From Gorsachius magnificus (lineage: Eukaryota > Chordata > Aves > Pelecaniformes > Ardeidae), in assembly GCA_034008185.1 (NCBI GenBank), contig CM067082.1:83575684-83639683 (forward strand): 64,000 bases of DNA. Reading direction: 5' to 3'. This document shows, piece after piece, positions 12,490-25,909 of this stretch. The position numbers and the translations under genes are program-made. Each line of letters starts with the position of its first letter. Position 1 is the stretch's first letter. The notes under the pieces are model-generated. The model saw nothing but the letters and a program-made list of their open reading frames with translations, made no database searches and was not told where the DNA came from.

Positions 12490-15330
12490 ACTAAAGAGGC
12501 CCTCACAACAATAATGAACAAAATACACGCCACAAAGAGCATCTCAATAGTCTGTGCACAACTTCTTCATTTTCCTGTACTGCTGACAAATCTCTCAATG
12601 TTAGAAGAGAGCACATATTAAAAATAACCTGGAATTCAAGCCTCTGGCTCATTTACCTAGCCTAGTACCAAACTGTGCAGAGAACAACACTGATACCTCT
12701 TTTCAGCGCTTTCTGAACCAGAACTGCCACAATGCAGAACAGACTAAGTTGATCTAAAACAGTAATTCCCAACCTACTTGCTTTGGTGCATAAGAAGAAA
12801 AGAAACAGGAAAAAACTCCTTCCTGCAGAACACTCATGCATCTCCACTGGCTTCAGCTCGCTAAGCTGGTCATCCCAGGAGGGCTACCTCACCCATGTTC
12901 TTGTCAATTTTATACCAACTTTGCAGCCTGGCACTGCTGGTAATGAAATAAGCCTGCAAAATCTTGTGTGTTCCTAATACCAGTGCTTCTTTCATGCATG
13001 CAGAGGGGTTAACACATGTACTTTCCAATGTCTGTCCCACAGCAATTGGAAAATATTGAACAACAATACAGAATTGGAGGAAAATAAAACGTATGTCCCT
13101 TGAAACCTTCTCCTTTGTAACCTTTCATGCATTTAACACTGTTTCCAGCCCAGCACTGCACTGCTTTACTCTCATTTTGCTTTGTCACTTATTGCACTTG
13201 TTTGAGGCAAGATCAAATTGTAATACCAACTGTATTACAACTCCCTAAGTGACTTCTGGAAGATAACATACAAATCCCTCCGTACACATTTACTCCTGTC
13301 ACAGCTATCTCTCCTAAGGAGAAGAGTGTCCTAAGCAGTCACGCACATTTGCAGGGGATGCTCCTAACTCTCTGAATTCAGAACAGAGAGCAAAGGACTG
13401 GGTCTCTTGCAGGACTTGCACACACCACCAGCATCTTACTAGAAATACCTCTTCCTGGGACAGCAGGACTCCTTTTTCCTTTTCAGTCAGAGTCCTTTCT
13501 GTTTTCTTCCATGTTACCAGCTATTTCCAGAGTCCCTTCTGTTTCTTCTTCCCAAATGGGAAGGAGCATAGGAAAAGTCTTGTGAAGCAAGTGCTTTATT
13601 GTATCCCTGTATAACCTCAAAGGCACTGCTGTTGACTCAGCTGTGCACTCAGGTGCAATTTTGCCATGCCCTGCTTTGCTTAATGCAAGGGTTTCCCATC
13701 CCCATGGCCAAGTCCCTTAAGCACTTTCTGATGTGCCTCAAGAATAAAGACAGGAAAGCCACACCTGGGAGGCCAAGGGGGAACAAAACCATGACAACAT
13801 GCACCCAAACTCATTCACAGGCCTTTAAAGTCAGTGGAAATGTGACTCACCTATTCTCTCTCCTTCAACTATTGTAAGCATGAATGCAAAGATAACAGAC
13901 TTAACATCCTCTTGGCAGTGCCAGATCATTACCAAGTGGCAATGGCCCCAACGCTTGAAAGGTGAATTGCACATTAGGGAACAACCTTTTCCCAGGGTGA
14001 GCAGCACAGCACCGGAGAAGACTGCCCAGAAAGACTGGTGGATCTCCATCCTCGGAAGGGCTGTGGCTGACCTTATCTACTGATGGCCCTTCTCCAAGCA
14101 GGAGGTTGACCTCTGGATGTCCCTTTCAATTATCACATGTGATTTCCTCTCTCTTGTCAACAGCCATTCCACCTTGCCACCTCCCTTTCTCATCCTGCCT
14201 GGCATCCTTGCATCTTGACTAGCAAAGGGAGCTAGCTTGCTCACTTTCAGCATACTTCTTTGGGACTTGGATTCTCCTGGCTTGTGCTTTCCCACCACCT
14301 AACCTTTCTCCTATCCTGATTTCTTGAGGACATACCCATTGTACTAAAACCAATACTGGTATAATTTCTGGCATTTCTTCATTGCCTTGCACAACATTGA
14401 TTTCTGCCACTTTTTAGAAGATTTGATCCACTCTGTTCCTGTAATCAGGCTTGCAGCAAAATGCTTAGCACACAGTACAGTTTCCTTCCCTTCCTCCATT
14501 CCCCTTCCTCTGTCACCCAGGGCTGCCACCCCTTACAGTTGCTGCCACCACCTTCTCCTTCTTCCACCATGCAACAGCAGCCCAGCTCTCTTCTGGGACT
14601 GCAGAGTGACAACTACTGTGCCGTGTTTGCCCCGTTCTATTTTTTCACTCTATCCTTGCTCAAGCCCTCCCAGTGGGGTTATTTCAGTTCTTGCTCTCCT
14701 TCGCTACATGCAAGTACTGTGCACTAACTCAGTGTTTTGCAGTGTTTCTCTCAAATCATTCCCAGCCATGGTTGCAATGAGATTTCTTCACCAACACAAC
14801 CAGTGGGGTGTCCATCCCTTACCCTGAATGGTCCTTCATGGCTTTGCCTCTGCCTATGCTCCTAATGATCTTCAATCCAAAGCTGGAATCCCAGTGCCTA
14901 ATTCAATCACTAAGCTTGACATTTCATGCTGACATACTGTATTTGAAACCCAGGAGTCACAGCTGCACAAAGCCGGAGAGGACAATCAGGCCTACAATAT
15001 CTGTTTATATCCAGAAACCAAACCCAAACCTTCTAGTTGTGCAACCTTTTTACTAGTAATTTATTTTAAACAACAGACCAGTTATCTCCACAACACCAGA
15101 ATACCACTGGAATGGATGAACTGTTCTGCTGCCCTGTCAGCAGACTATTGTGGTGTAACAATAGAGCTGAGATTTTAATTCCATTGTCCTTTTGAAATGT
15201 CTAAAGCTGAAAAGTGACAAGGTCAACAAGGAGGACAAAATTACGTAAGATCTTTTGGGGATTTGGTAGAATGGAGCTTTGGGTAGGCGGAAACAACCTG
15301 GATGTAGGAAAGAAGGAAAGGGAGGTGCAA
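12490..15330. other. SERPINB2 3' UTR and spacer to MENT
   Basis: The first 600 bases after the stop are probably SERPINB2 3' UTR, ending near the AATAAA at 13083. The rest shows no gene, no serpin relic and no repeat that I recognise. A pyrimidine-rich stretch runs from about 14460 to 14720. Confidence 0.45.
13083..13088 (+). terminator. Candidate polyadenylation signal, SERPINB2
   Basis: An AATAAA hexamer lies 607 bases after the SERPINB2 stop codon. It is the first canonical hexamer I see downstream of that stop. Transcript evidence would be needed to confirm it. Confidence 0.4.
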
Positions 15331-15337
15331 GCAGTAC

Positions 15338-15426
15338 TATATTTCTAAATGTATTCATTGCTTAACACAGAAACACAGAACCTGACCGAGGACAAGATCT
15401 AAGTCTTCTCCCTCACAGGATCAGAG
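15338..15426 (+). promoter_or_regulatory. MENT promoter and non-coding exon 1
   Basis: A TATA-like TATATTTCTAAA begins at 15338. The inferred non-coding exon is about 15366-15426, ending GATCAGAG before the donor GTAAAT. The block from about 15300 (GGAGGTGCAA, a TATA-like element, GTATTCATTGC, then a CTCCCTCA-type exon end) is repeated with moderate divergence at 27600-27719 in front of SERPINB10. That conservation is the main reason for calling a promoter here. The transcription start is inferred. Confidence 0.6.
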
Positions 15427-15993
15427 GTAAATATTTAAACCAATTTAAGTAACTTTTCTGATGCTTTTAAGAAGGGATCTGTGCCTTGCATGACTGTATA
15501 GGTAAATTATAATATAATAGTGTTACAGTGCATTATTCTTGCACTCATGTTTTTCTAGATGTCAACCCTTAGAAAATAAATCTGTGATGCTAAGGAAAAG
15601 TGACAATTCGGGGCAAAACTGATCACAAGAAGGACAGTTTTCTTAGGGCAGTAACTGTCTTATTCATTAAAATCTTCAGTTTGATAAAGGAGTCCCATAC
15701 TTCAGGTGAAGAAAAGGCCATTTCCATTCTGCAAAGGCACAGCACTGAACATTATCAGGCCAGGGACTCAGAGGAGTATTCACTAGGGAAAAACAGAAAA
15801 TTCCATCTGGATGCTCTCTTGGTTGTGTTCTCCAAGGAAAGGAAATCCCTCTGTGGTACAGATTTGGTACTGACAAAATACTGACTGGCAGAAGAACTGT
15901 AGTCATTTGGAAACCAAACACTTGATAAATGCCTGTAGACTTCAGAGATTGCCCCACAGTTTCTGTAGCTCCATTCCATAGATACAAATCTTA

Positions 15994-16023
15994 ATAACAA
16001 CAACAACAACAACAACAACAACA
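15994..16023 (+). repeat. (AAC)n microsatellite
   Basis: About ten tandem AAC units lie in the first intron of MENT, between non-coding exon 1 and the exon with the start codon. Confidence 0.9.
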
Positions 16024-16719
16024 GCGTTTCTTGTACCTTAAAGTTTGGAATATTCATAACCTCAAGAAATCTGCCTGTTTCTGGGGAAAATAAAATTGCT
16101 GGAACATACAGAATGGGTGGTAGGTACACATAATGAATAAAATTCCATCAATCTAAAAGCAAATAACAGCTTTGCTATTCATGATACCACTCAGATTAGG
16201 TGGCTGGCCAGGAAAAGCACAAGAGAATTATGCCTAAATTCTTTCTTGGTATCAGCTCTCAATTCTATACATATCCAAAATCAAGTAGTGGGAAACTCAG
16301 GCGTGTTGTGAATCTATGTACTAAAACTGCATTTAAATTCCCCTGGGAACATGACTTTGATAAAACATTAGTTAAGGACGAAAAGGAAGAAAAATACGCA
16401 GCTTACAAATCTGCACATTTTTGAAAACCAAAGGCAGAAAGAAACACAAAGAAAACTGCAGCTGTATAAAAGAGCACATATGTAAAATTATAGGAAAATA
16501 TTATCTGGATAACAAACAAACTAAAAGAAATTGCTGCTCTGAACAGGTGGCAAACAGTATCTGTGTGGAAGATAAAACATACAAATAGGCTATTAGTTTT
16601 AGTGGGTGCCAATGTATTGTGTTGCATATGTAACATTTCTAACTAATATGCACTGTGCACATAATTTTAAGCATTAAAATAGTACAATTCTGTCTGTTGC
16701 CTCTTTGCAGGTTGCAGCA

Positions 16720-19700
16720 ATGGAAGTGGTCTCAGCATCAGTTGGCAAGTTTTCAGTTGATCTTTTCAACAAGCTGAATGATACCAACAAGGGGAAAAAC
16801 ATTTTCTTTTCTCCTTGGAGCATATCATCTGCTCTGGCTCTAATGTACCTGGGTGCAAAAGGCAATACAGCAACGGAGATGGCAGAGGTAGGTGGCTCTA
16901 TGAAGCATACAACCCCATACAATACCTGTCTCCCGTACTGGCTGCAAAATGTAGTGTTAGATAGAAAAACTTGCCACCACAATGACAAGGAACCAAGGTA
17001 GTCCAGAGAATGTAACAAGTGAATGACAAAATTTATTAATTTCATAGCAGGTCCCCCACTTCTCTGCTAAGGGAAAGTGTCCTGTGAGTATCACATGATG
17101 AGCATGGTAGTTCTCTGAACATCACTTCTAAATTATTCTATACCTTCTCATTTATCCTGTGATTCTATGATTCTGTCACAGGGGAGATACCCCCTTTGAG
17201 AAGTAAACAGCTGATGCCAGTAGCTCCTAATTGGCAGGAGATTTCCAGATCCCAGCACCCTCCCTCTCTCTCCTGGCCAGGATGCATCTTTCTAACTTGA
17301 TTTATGCTTTCCCAAACAACTGTCTGACAATCCAGCAGGAAAACAGGAAGGGATTCAGTATTTCCACAACCCCCAACCCAATCCTTCCTAACGCCACATG
17401 GGCACATCACTGGCTCAAAGGGAGCAGTGGTGCTCAGCACTCTCCTCTGTGTCACTGCACTCCTGTTCAGATGCCTTTGAACTATTATTGTGGGGAGAAC
17501 AAGAACATTTGGGTTGGCACAAACACATTGCTATTGCTGAAAGCAACAGCTGTGGAAGGGAGTTCAGCCTTGCAGCATGCAGACAGGAACACTGCCTCGA
17601 TGCTCTAGGAGGGGGACAGTGCTACTCATTGTTACTCTATGGGATTTACGTACACTACAGCTTCAGCATCCCTTTGATTAGTCACCTAAGCAGCAGATAG
17701 CACAGTGAGTTATCATGCGGAGCAAAGAAAGACAACCATTTGATCCCCATTTGACTTTAAGTCACCCCAGTTCCTTTAAGCTTATTTCTTACCTTTGGAA
17801 ACTCTGCTTGCAGGTTCTTTATTTCACTCAAGCAGCAGGAGCTGAAGGCTCTTCTTCTGTGGCCAGACCTTCTCGGGGAAGACCAAAGAGAAGAAAAATG
17901 GTATCTATAGAAGTCAAATCCCAAGATAAGGAATCTCCAGAATCAAAATGTCCTGATACAGCTTTAGGAGTCCAGTATTTCTTGTCTGCACCCCTCTTCA
18001 AAGTACAAAACCCAACATACTTCACGATAGGTTCAAGTTCAGTTCCTTTCACTCACTCAGACTCTGAGAAACGTGGAAGGAAAAGTCACTGGGATAGTCT
18101 GGAAGGTTTGCTATATGGCAAATCAGTTAATCCAGAGCCCTTCAAATTGCAGTGATGGCAAACTTGGAAAAATAGAAGTAAGAGAGAGGAACCCAAATCC
18201 CCCTCCCACATACATGACTTAGCATGTTTTGAAAACTTCATGCAAAAATGCAATTGCTGAATGTATGGTTTCTCTTTCCAAGGATCCTGAGCACAAGCAA
18301 GCTGAAAATATCCATTCTGGCTTCAAAGAGCTCATGACTGCCATCAACAAACCCAAAAGCACCTACTCGCTGAGAACTGCCAACCGCATTTACGTGGAAA
18401 AAACCTTCCCATTGTTGCCTGTAAGTTGAATCTCAAAGAGGAGTAAGAAAAGGTGTAAAAAATATTTCTCATTTTAATTACTTGTCATTAATAGAACAGG
18501 TTTGGAGCTGACCCTGAACATGGCAAATGAAGAGCCCTGTATTCCAGTGATAAACTTAACTGCAAAATACCAGTCGGTCTGCTCATGATATTTAAGGATG
18601 CATTGCCCTTTGACTGTAGTGTAGGGATTCCTTTTCATGCAATACAGCTTTATTTTTGGAACCCCCAATATATATATAATTGTAAATGAGACATTAAAAT
18701 AAGCACATCCATGGGATGTGCACAGCCTTCCTCACTTCTCCAAATAAAAGTGGGAACAAAAGAAGGGAATTTTCTGTCCTTTGGTTATTTCTTAACTGTT
18801 AACTCACAGCCCAACGGAGAGTAAGCAGCAAGATCCTGCAGTTATCTAGGCTCAAGAAGCTATCAAAAAGTCCAAGAGCTAACAAGTTCCCTTTGAGACT
18901 GAAAAATCCAGTATAGTATAGAACTTTTTTTTTTTTTTTTTTTTTTTAGATATACATACAGCTCAGTAAGAACTACTACAAAGCAGAGCCACACAAGGTT
19001 AACTTTAAGACAGCACCGGAACAATCCAGAAAGGAAGTCAACGCTTGGGTTGAAAAACAAACTGAGGGTAAGCTGAGCTCAACCCCAACATCTTTCCTCT
19101 CCTATTAAGTCAGCCTGCTATTTGCTTTGGGCAGGTGCCCTTGCTTCCCCACGTGCTACTGCAGCAGCTAGGTCATGCCTTCCGATGTGGACAGTGAGCA
19201 GAGATGCAGTGGGAGGAGAGAGAAAGAGCAGCTCACTTAAGCAGCTTAAAATACCTGATCCAGACCTCAGTGAGGTCCTTGGGGAGACTCCCATCGACTC
19301 TGCTGTGCTCAGCATCAGCTGGTCCCTAAGCACAACTGCTGCCCTGGTGCTGCACCCATGCACCACAGGCAGAGCAGACAGAGAGGAGAAACACCTCTGC
19401 CTACCAGTGTGCTCCAAGGTGGGTGGGGATGCCTACCTAGCTGTACTATCCTGCACCGGCCAGAGGTGCTGGCCCCCTTTTGCCTGGCGTAACCAGCTGG
19501 CGAGGCGGTATATGGCTTTCTGCTTCTAGCTGCTTGCCATGAAGCTGTGACATTTTGGGGGGAAGGAGTCAATCCCTGTCAGCTAGCCAGGAGAACCAGG
19601 CAGCAAACAGCTTTGGAAACTGTAAACAAACTAAATGATTTATATCAGGGGAGTATTTCAGGGAGTAGGGCACTGAGGCATGGATTTTTTCACTAATGAG

Positions 19701-22689
19701 TTGAACTGAGAGTAAGAACAATCAAAACATGTCCTCACTGTGCCACACTGGAATGAAACCTGACTCTTCTGATTCCCAAAGGTAAAATCAAGAATTTGCT
19801 GAGTTCAGCAGATGTGGGAAATACCACCAAGCTGATCCTGGTAAATGCCATTTACTTCAAGGCAGAATGGGAAGTGAAATTTCAGGCAGAAAATACAGAT
19901 CTGCAGCCCTTCCGACTGAGCAAGGTAAGCTCTTCCCATATCCTCTTTACCTTAACAGCCTGTTGACAGCAGTTACTGCTGAAATCTTTCCACTTTGAAA
20001 GTCTTTTAGGCATCACTGTGGTACCTAGACTCTCTGTGAAAAGCTGGTTACAGCAAAATGTGTCAGTGCTCAGCTCACTGCAACATTAAGATGCTGCTCA
20101 GGTAAATGTTAATGAGCTCCAGATAACAGCTACTGTTTCCAAGAGCACTAGTCACTTCAGAAATTTTTATAAAACAGTGCTCAAAGGGCTAGATTGTAAA
20201 AACATGATTTTGAGAGTGCAAGCTTCATGGACAGGAACTACATGCCACATCATGGGTCAGTACGGTACACGGGCCTCTGTGCTGTGCAGCCTAACTAGGC
20301 GCAAACATACTTCCTCAAATACAGCTGCAACAGGGTACCCTGAATGGGTGCATGGTTGGGCAAGACTAGAAGAAATGTTAATGGCATGTATCCAGAAGAG
20401 ATGTCAATGAATTCACATCAAAAGACAAGAGCTCTGTGCAATTTCAACCAACGGTAGCTTCTGCCTTCTGATTAGCACACATACATCAGCTGCTTCCCTG
20501 AATGAAGGGACATAGGTGTTAAGAGAGGTTACATACCTCTGCAAAGGTGACTGCTTGCCAAGAACTCCCCTCATCATGAGCCCCTTTGCTCAGACATTAG
20601 CGTTACCTTCTGTTAAGGACTGTGACATAAAGAGAAATCAGCTAGTCACTTTTTATTGCCAAAGAGAGGGGACCACAGAAAAACTGCACAACACTCGTCC
20701 TCTTAAACCATAGCTGTTTCTCTGCCATAGTGTTGTAAGGCCATATCCCAAACCTGCTCCATCCCCTTAATCCTTGCAGACGTTTCTAACTCTATTCCTC
20801 CCTCCTCTGTGGGCTGCTGCGCATGTTTTGGGGAGAAGAGAAAAATCAGTCAGTTCAGCACCCAACAAAATGCTCTGGGACAAACACCAACATAAGCAAT
20901 ATTGTCCAGTCAAGAAAAGCTTTGGAAAATGAATGACAAATCACTGTTATAAAAGCTGCTCACAAAGGTTTCCTCTCCCTCCACTGCATTGAGTCATTGT
21001 GATCCTTCCTTTAAAGGAATGATTTCTTATACATAAATACTTTACAGAACAAGACCAAGCCTGTGAAGATGATGTACATGAGAGATACGTTTCCAGTTCT
21101 CATCATGGAAACAATTAATTTCAAAATGATCGAGTTGCCGTATATGAATCACGAACTCAGTATGTTCATCCTCCTTCCCGATGACATCAAAGACAGCACT
21201 ACGGGTCTCGAACAGGTAAAAAAGTATGCTACATCCATTTTGTATCACCACCCAGTCATTACAATAAAAAAAAGAGCAGGCTGGTGACCATAGCTCCCGC
21301 TCTGAGGACGTGCTGTTTGATCTCCACTAGCTGAATTAATTTCCATTAATACCTATCTAATCCCAAGAGACTTCCTCCACACTGAGAGCCCTTAGTTTGG
21401 TAAGACCTGAAGACAGTCAACGCTGTGCATAGTCAGATGCTTAGCTCTTCAACAGCCCCATGACTGACACCCAATCCTACATAGTCCGTGAGGGTTAAAT
21501 CTCCCTTCACCGCACATTCAGGAGGGACAGCACTGCACAAGTAGTCACAGCCTCTTCCTGAGATAAGAGACACCTCTTCTCCATGGCCTGGAAGTTTATT
21601 CAGCATCTTGTTCTTATTCTGTTTGCTGCCCCCCTCATTTTTTTGCTCTCTGAAAAACTAGGATTTTGGTGAGACTGCATTTGCTACAATAATGAAGTCT
21701 GCCACTGTAGGTACAATTGCAAGATTGTTAAATTTTTGGCATCTATCATGTCAAGAATACCATTCATTGCTCTCCTTCATTTGATCTGAGCTGAACCCTG
21801 GTCACACAGGGCGCAGGACACAGGGTAGCAGTGAAAGATTTTGCTGGAAGCAGTTTGTTTTAAAATTGCCAAGGAAATACATGCAATATTAACACCTGTT
21901 TCTATGGAACTGGACCAAACCAAGTACCACACAGCTGGCAATCTCCCAGCAACTTCCTTCACATCAAGACTGAATTAAAAGAGAGGAAAGCACTACCTCA
22001 GGGGATGGCAGTCGCAGGTGTTGAGAGCCCTGTTTTTCTTTTGCAATGAATTTGGCAGGGGTGGTGCTCAAAACCTTGCAGCACTAAGTCTCAAATGTTT
22101 GTTGCACACCCTGCCTCTGATCATCATTAAAACCAATGTACATTTCATGCTTTCAGCTGTTAAACTCACCATTTAAAAACTGTTTAATTCATTAAATTGC
22201 CATAAAATTGATTAATTCATAGTTAATTAATTTTTTTTCCTTGCATACATCAAATTCCTTCTCTTTCTTAAATGATAGCTGGAAAGAGAACTGACGTATG
22301 AGAAGCTGTCCGAATGGACTGACTCCAAGAAGTTGACCAAAACTCTTGTGGATCTGTACCTACCTAAGTTCAAAATGGAGGAGAGATATGATCTCGGTGA
22401 AAAACTGATCAGCATGGGAATGCACAGCGCCTTCAGCGGCAACGCTGATTTCAGTGGAATGGCTGAGACGGATGAGGTGCTGATCTCCAGAATTCTTCAC
22501 AAGTCTTTTGTTGCAGTTGATGAGAAAGGCACCGAGGCAGCTGCTGCTACTGCAAGTGGAAGAGCAACGAGTTTTCCTTTTGGCCAGGTTCTGAAATTTA
22601 AGGTTGACCACCCTTTCCACTTCTTCATCAGACACAACAAATCCAAGAGCATCCTCTTTTTTGGCAGATTCTGCTCTCCCCAAGAATGA
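16720..22689 (+). CDS. SERPINB10B: MENT, heterochromatin-associated serpin (SERPINB10 paralogue, SERPINB10B)
   Basis: Seven coding exons: 16720-16887, 17814-17900, 18283-18420, 18950-19067, 19782-19924, 21048-21215 and 22279-22689. They give 410 residues, the length of chicken MENT, with no disruption. Residues 57-85 are the C-D loop exon. This loop carries SRGRPKRRK, an AT-hook core (Arg77-Gly-Arg-Pro80) overlapping a basic nuclear-localisation-like run. In chicken, MENT condenses chromatin in granulocytes and erythrocytes and inhibits papain-like cysteine proteases such as cathepsin L. The hinge GTEAAAATA starts at residue 358. Standard counting puts P1 at Ser372, next to Phe373, in a loop two residues longer than that of SERPINB1. 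The loop centre ([11 protein letters not shown]) differs from chicken MENT as I know it, while the flanking [13 protein letters not shown] is kept. The 3' half of the gene closely resembles SERPINB10 downstream, its tandem paralogue. Confidence 0.92.
18925..18947 (+). repeat. Poly-T tract forming a splice acceptor
   Basis: Twenty-three consecutive T bases end directly at the AG (18948-18949) that precedes the fourth coding exon of MENT. The homopolymer serves as the whole polypyrimidine tract. Its length is likely to vary between individuals and reads. Confidence 0.9.
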
Positions 22690-25130
22690 GTTATTACTTG
22701 CACCCAGACAGCACCCAAGGTTCACTGTTCAATGGAAAAATGTGAACTGCAGTGTCAAAAGCTCAACCTTAAGCCACGTATCCATACATACTCAAAGTGA
22801 ATGCCCTTTTTCTTCTTCCCCCGCAAATGAGGCAGCATCCAGAGACCATCCTGTGTCTCAGAACCCATCCCTCTACTGCTCCTTTCCATTGTCCTAATGA
22901 GACAGCCCTCAACAGAAAAGCGAATGCAGAATTTTGCTCCCTTGCATCAAACCTGCTCTTCTGGCTTTGGTGTTCAAGAGGGAGGTGGAGCCACAAAAGC
23001 TCTCTGCACACAGGCCATCATCTAGCCCCGTGCCAAGTGCCAACTTCAAGAGAAATGCAGTTCATCCTCTTGAATCTCCCAGGGAGGAAAAAAAACCTTG
23101 AAAGAAAAAAAAGAACTTGTAGAAATCTATATGCTCCCTTTTCCTCACTGGGAAAGCTGTATTTGCATTACAATGCAGTTTCTTATGTTCATTTCAAATT
23201 TAAAGACTGTTGGAAATTAACAAAATTTAATACAAACCCAGAATAATCCCCAAATGCCCCTCACCTTCCCCTGTCTCACCACACGTATACAGACATACTA
23301 CATTCATTCTCTCCTGCCCTTGCAGCTTCATGAAAAAATGAGGCAGTGAAGGAAAATAGTCCAGTGCTTAACATTTAATTTCTGACTTCTAATCACCTTG
23401 CATTTTTTCCTCATTTTTCTAAACTTTGTAGGTTAAGGTTTCTGTGTGTTCCATTCAGCAAAAATTCTAAGAAAACTATGAGCAACATGCTTCTTGCTAC
23501 CTCTCACTGATATGCAATCTAAACCCTCCAGAATTAACATCTGCTTCCTCTTTTAATTTAACCCAATCATACATGTTTCCTGTTTAATATCTGCATAGTT
23601 TCCTTGCTACCTGTATCATTAATCAGTGTATGATTTATGGAATGATGTAGGATGAATTATGTACCTTATGAGTGCATCTCAGCAAAGATAGTCATGGTAT
23701 TGACAGAAACACCAGTGAGACTTTGACTGAAGCTTTACTTCATAATTTTACCATGATCTGCATTTAATCCGATAAATAAACTTGGAGTTGTGTTTGTGTT
23801 ATTCAAGACACTGACTTAGCTCATTCTCTTAGAGCATCATGTAAGGTGCATGGCTGAAGCTCGTTTCCATTCCTACCATTCCAAATCAACCACCACATCA
23901 TCCCGATTGACAAAGCTGACACACTTAGTGTCTTATTTCCACCAGGCTTCAAACAGCCCCAAACCCACTGTTATTCAGCACGTTATCCTAGGTATTTTTA
24001 AACACACCAAATCAAATTAAACTCTGTGATGACAAATTTTTGCTCATGGAGTCAAGCTGTTTGAACTTTTCAGGCATTCAGTTTCCCATTTTTGACCACA
24101 GCTTATTGCACTATTGCGCCCCCCGCCCCAGTACCTACTCAGTATGCTTGTTTTCCTGTCACAACACACTAGAAATAAAAAATCTGACTAGAGCCTACAG
24201 CCCAGAAGAGCCTGTGTACAATAGTGAACAAGCGATGCTGCACTGGCAACATCAGTTCCCTCCCTTGGCTTGGGAGGGCAGCAGTTGCACATTCCCATGG
24301 CCATGAGGAATAGCATAAAGTTTTGTAGCCACTGTGGTACTCAGTAACCACATGCCAGAGAACATTATCTAAGGCAACAAGATTTAAATGCAGGAGGGAG
24401 GTACTGCAAAAACATTTACTCTCAGAAAAATTCTGCCTAAAATTACAACTCACTCCACCTCCACAAAAGGTATTCTATTTGGAAAGACATCTCCACCCAG
24501 CACAGTATACCCGCACCTTCTTCCCTGTACAAAGTGCTGCTTCTAAAATCAGTGCCCTCCCTTGCCCTCAGCTCAGCCCAGTTGTGTGCTATTGGCTCAG
24601 CTTTACTAAGAAGTTTGTTGCTTAGGTGTGGAAAAGTGCACAAGTGAAGGCCATGCAAAATAAGAAAAATGAAAACACAAATGGAGAAGTTATTGTCAGG
24701 ATAGAATAGTCAGCATATCAAGGTTTCAGGAGGTGAAACACTTGCATGAGGAGGTATAAAATCTCAATTTTTAAAAAAATGAAGAATTGGAAGACAACAC
24801 CTAGCAACACTGAGGCTAAGCCTCTTCTAGGGAGCAACAAAGACCAGCCCTCCTCCGCTTGAGTGATGCCTGGCCAGCAGACTTGTCAGGGTGGTTAATT
24901 CCTAGCCTTGTAGCATGTTAATCCTATCTCTCTGCTGTGTGTATTCTACAATCAGTAACTACTGGGAAGTCCTAAATTGTGTATACCCACTTTGAAGAGC
25001 CACTTCATGTAAGAGCAAAAGTTGCACAAAAAGGTGGGAAGAGTTCCATCCCAAACCAAATGAAAGGTCTTCCCATGCTAATTTTTGTGCATCCCCTCAC
25101 TCATACCACACTACAGGGCTCTGCAAAGCA
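22690..25130. other. MENT 3' UTR and spacer
   Basis: The first kilobase is probably 3' UTR of MENT. No gene, clear repeat or serpin-like peptide was recognised before 25135. Confidence 0.4.
23775..23780 (+). terminator. Candidate polyadenylation signal, MENT
   Basis: An AATAAA hexamer (in GATAAATAAA) lies about 1.1 kb after the MENT stop codon. Other variants closer to the stop cannot be excluded. Confidence 0.3.
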
Positions 25131-25134
25131 TTGT

Positions 25135-25251
25135 CTGCCAGCTGGTGAAAGATGCAACGGGTCAAACAGGCTGGTTTTGGTACCAAGCTACTGCCAGCCT
25201 CAGCTTTCCTTGGGAGGTGATGCCAAAGAGCACACTTTCCAGTATAAGACA
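25135..25251 (+). pseudogene. Possible decayed serpin exon (GKI...F block)
   Basis: One open frame reads LPAGERCNGSNRLVLV followed by a diverged stretch ending THFQ-like residues (HTFQYKT). The intact SERPINB10 exon at 34838-34980 has LLPAG, then [11 protein letters not shown] and PFRLSK at similar spacing. The LPAG and LVLV matches are good; the rest is weak. The position, 0.65 kb upstream of a clearer last-exon relic on the same strand, supports a common origin. Confidence 0.25.
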
Positions 25252-25421
25252 TACTTGGGATGCAGGTGAAAAGGGTGAAAGAGAAGGAAAGGAACCCATC
25301 CAGGGGGAAGCACTCTTTAGAGCTCAGCTGCTGTAAGCAACACTGGAAGCTGCTTCCTTTGTGCCTCCCTATACTATTTGCATGGTAACCAGTGTCTGGC
25401 TCTCAAGTCAGGCTAACCCTT

Positions 25422-25858
25422 ACAGAATCACAGAGTCATTCAGACTAAAGTGACCACTTGAGATCATCTGGTCCAACCCCGTGTGCAAGCAGGGTCAGCT
25501 AGTACAGGCTGCAGAGGACCATGTCCCTCTGGGTTTTGAATATCTGTCTCCACCAATGGAGACTACACAACCTCTCCAGGCAACCTCTGCCAGTGTTTGA
25601 CCATCCTCACAGTAAAAAGGTGTTTTCTTGTGTTCAGATTGAATTTCATGTTTTTAATATGTACCCATTTCCTCTTGTCCTCTCACTGGGCACTACTGAG
25701 AACACTCTGGTTCCTTCTTCATTACATCCCATAAGGTATTTATGCACATAGATAAGATCCCCCTAAGCTTTCTTTTCTCTAGGCTGCAAGTCTCAACTCT
25801 CTCAGCCTGTCCTCATATGAAAGAAGCTCCACTCTCTTAATCATCTTTGTGGCCCTGG
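25422..25858 (-). mobile_element. CR1 LINE fragment, minus orientation
   Basis: It starts with the typical CR1 3' tail read in reverse (ACAGAATCACAGAGTCATTCA, then GATCATCTGGTCCAAC). It continues through CTCCAGGCAACCTCTGCCAGTG and CATTTCCTCTTGTCCTCTCACT-like blocks to CAGCCTGTCCTCATATG and GTGGCCCTGGTC. It is truncated at the 5' end, as usual for CR1, and non-coding. It lies between the two serpin relic exons. Confidence 0.85.
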
Positions 25859-25909
25859 TCAGGGGGAAGGTATGGAAAACTGTATCTTACTTACACTGAA
25901 AAGCCCAGA

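Noticed and set aside
17160..17185. GATTCTATGATTCTGTCAC, like a CR1 tail
   Set aside because: Only the short terminal motif is present. No CR1 body could be recognised, so it is not listed as an element. A similar motif near 52530 was rejected for the same reason.
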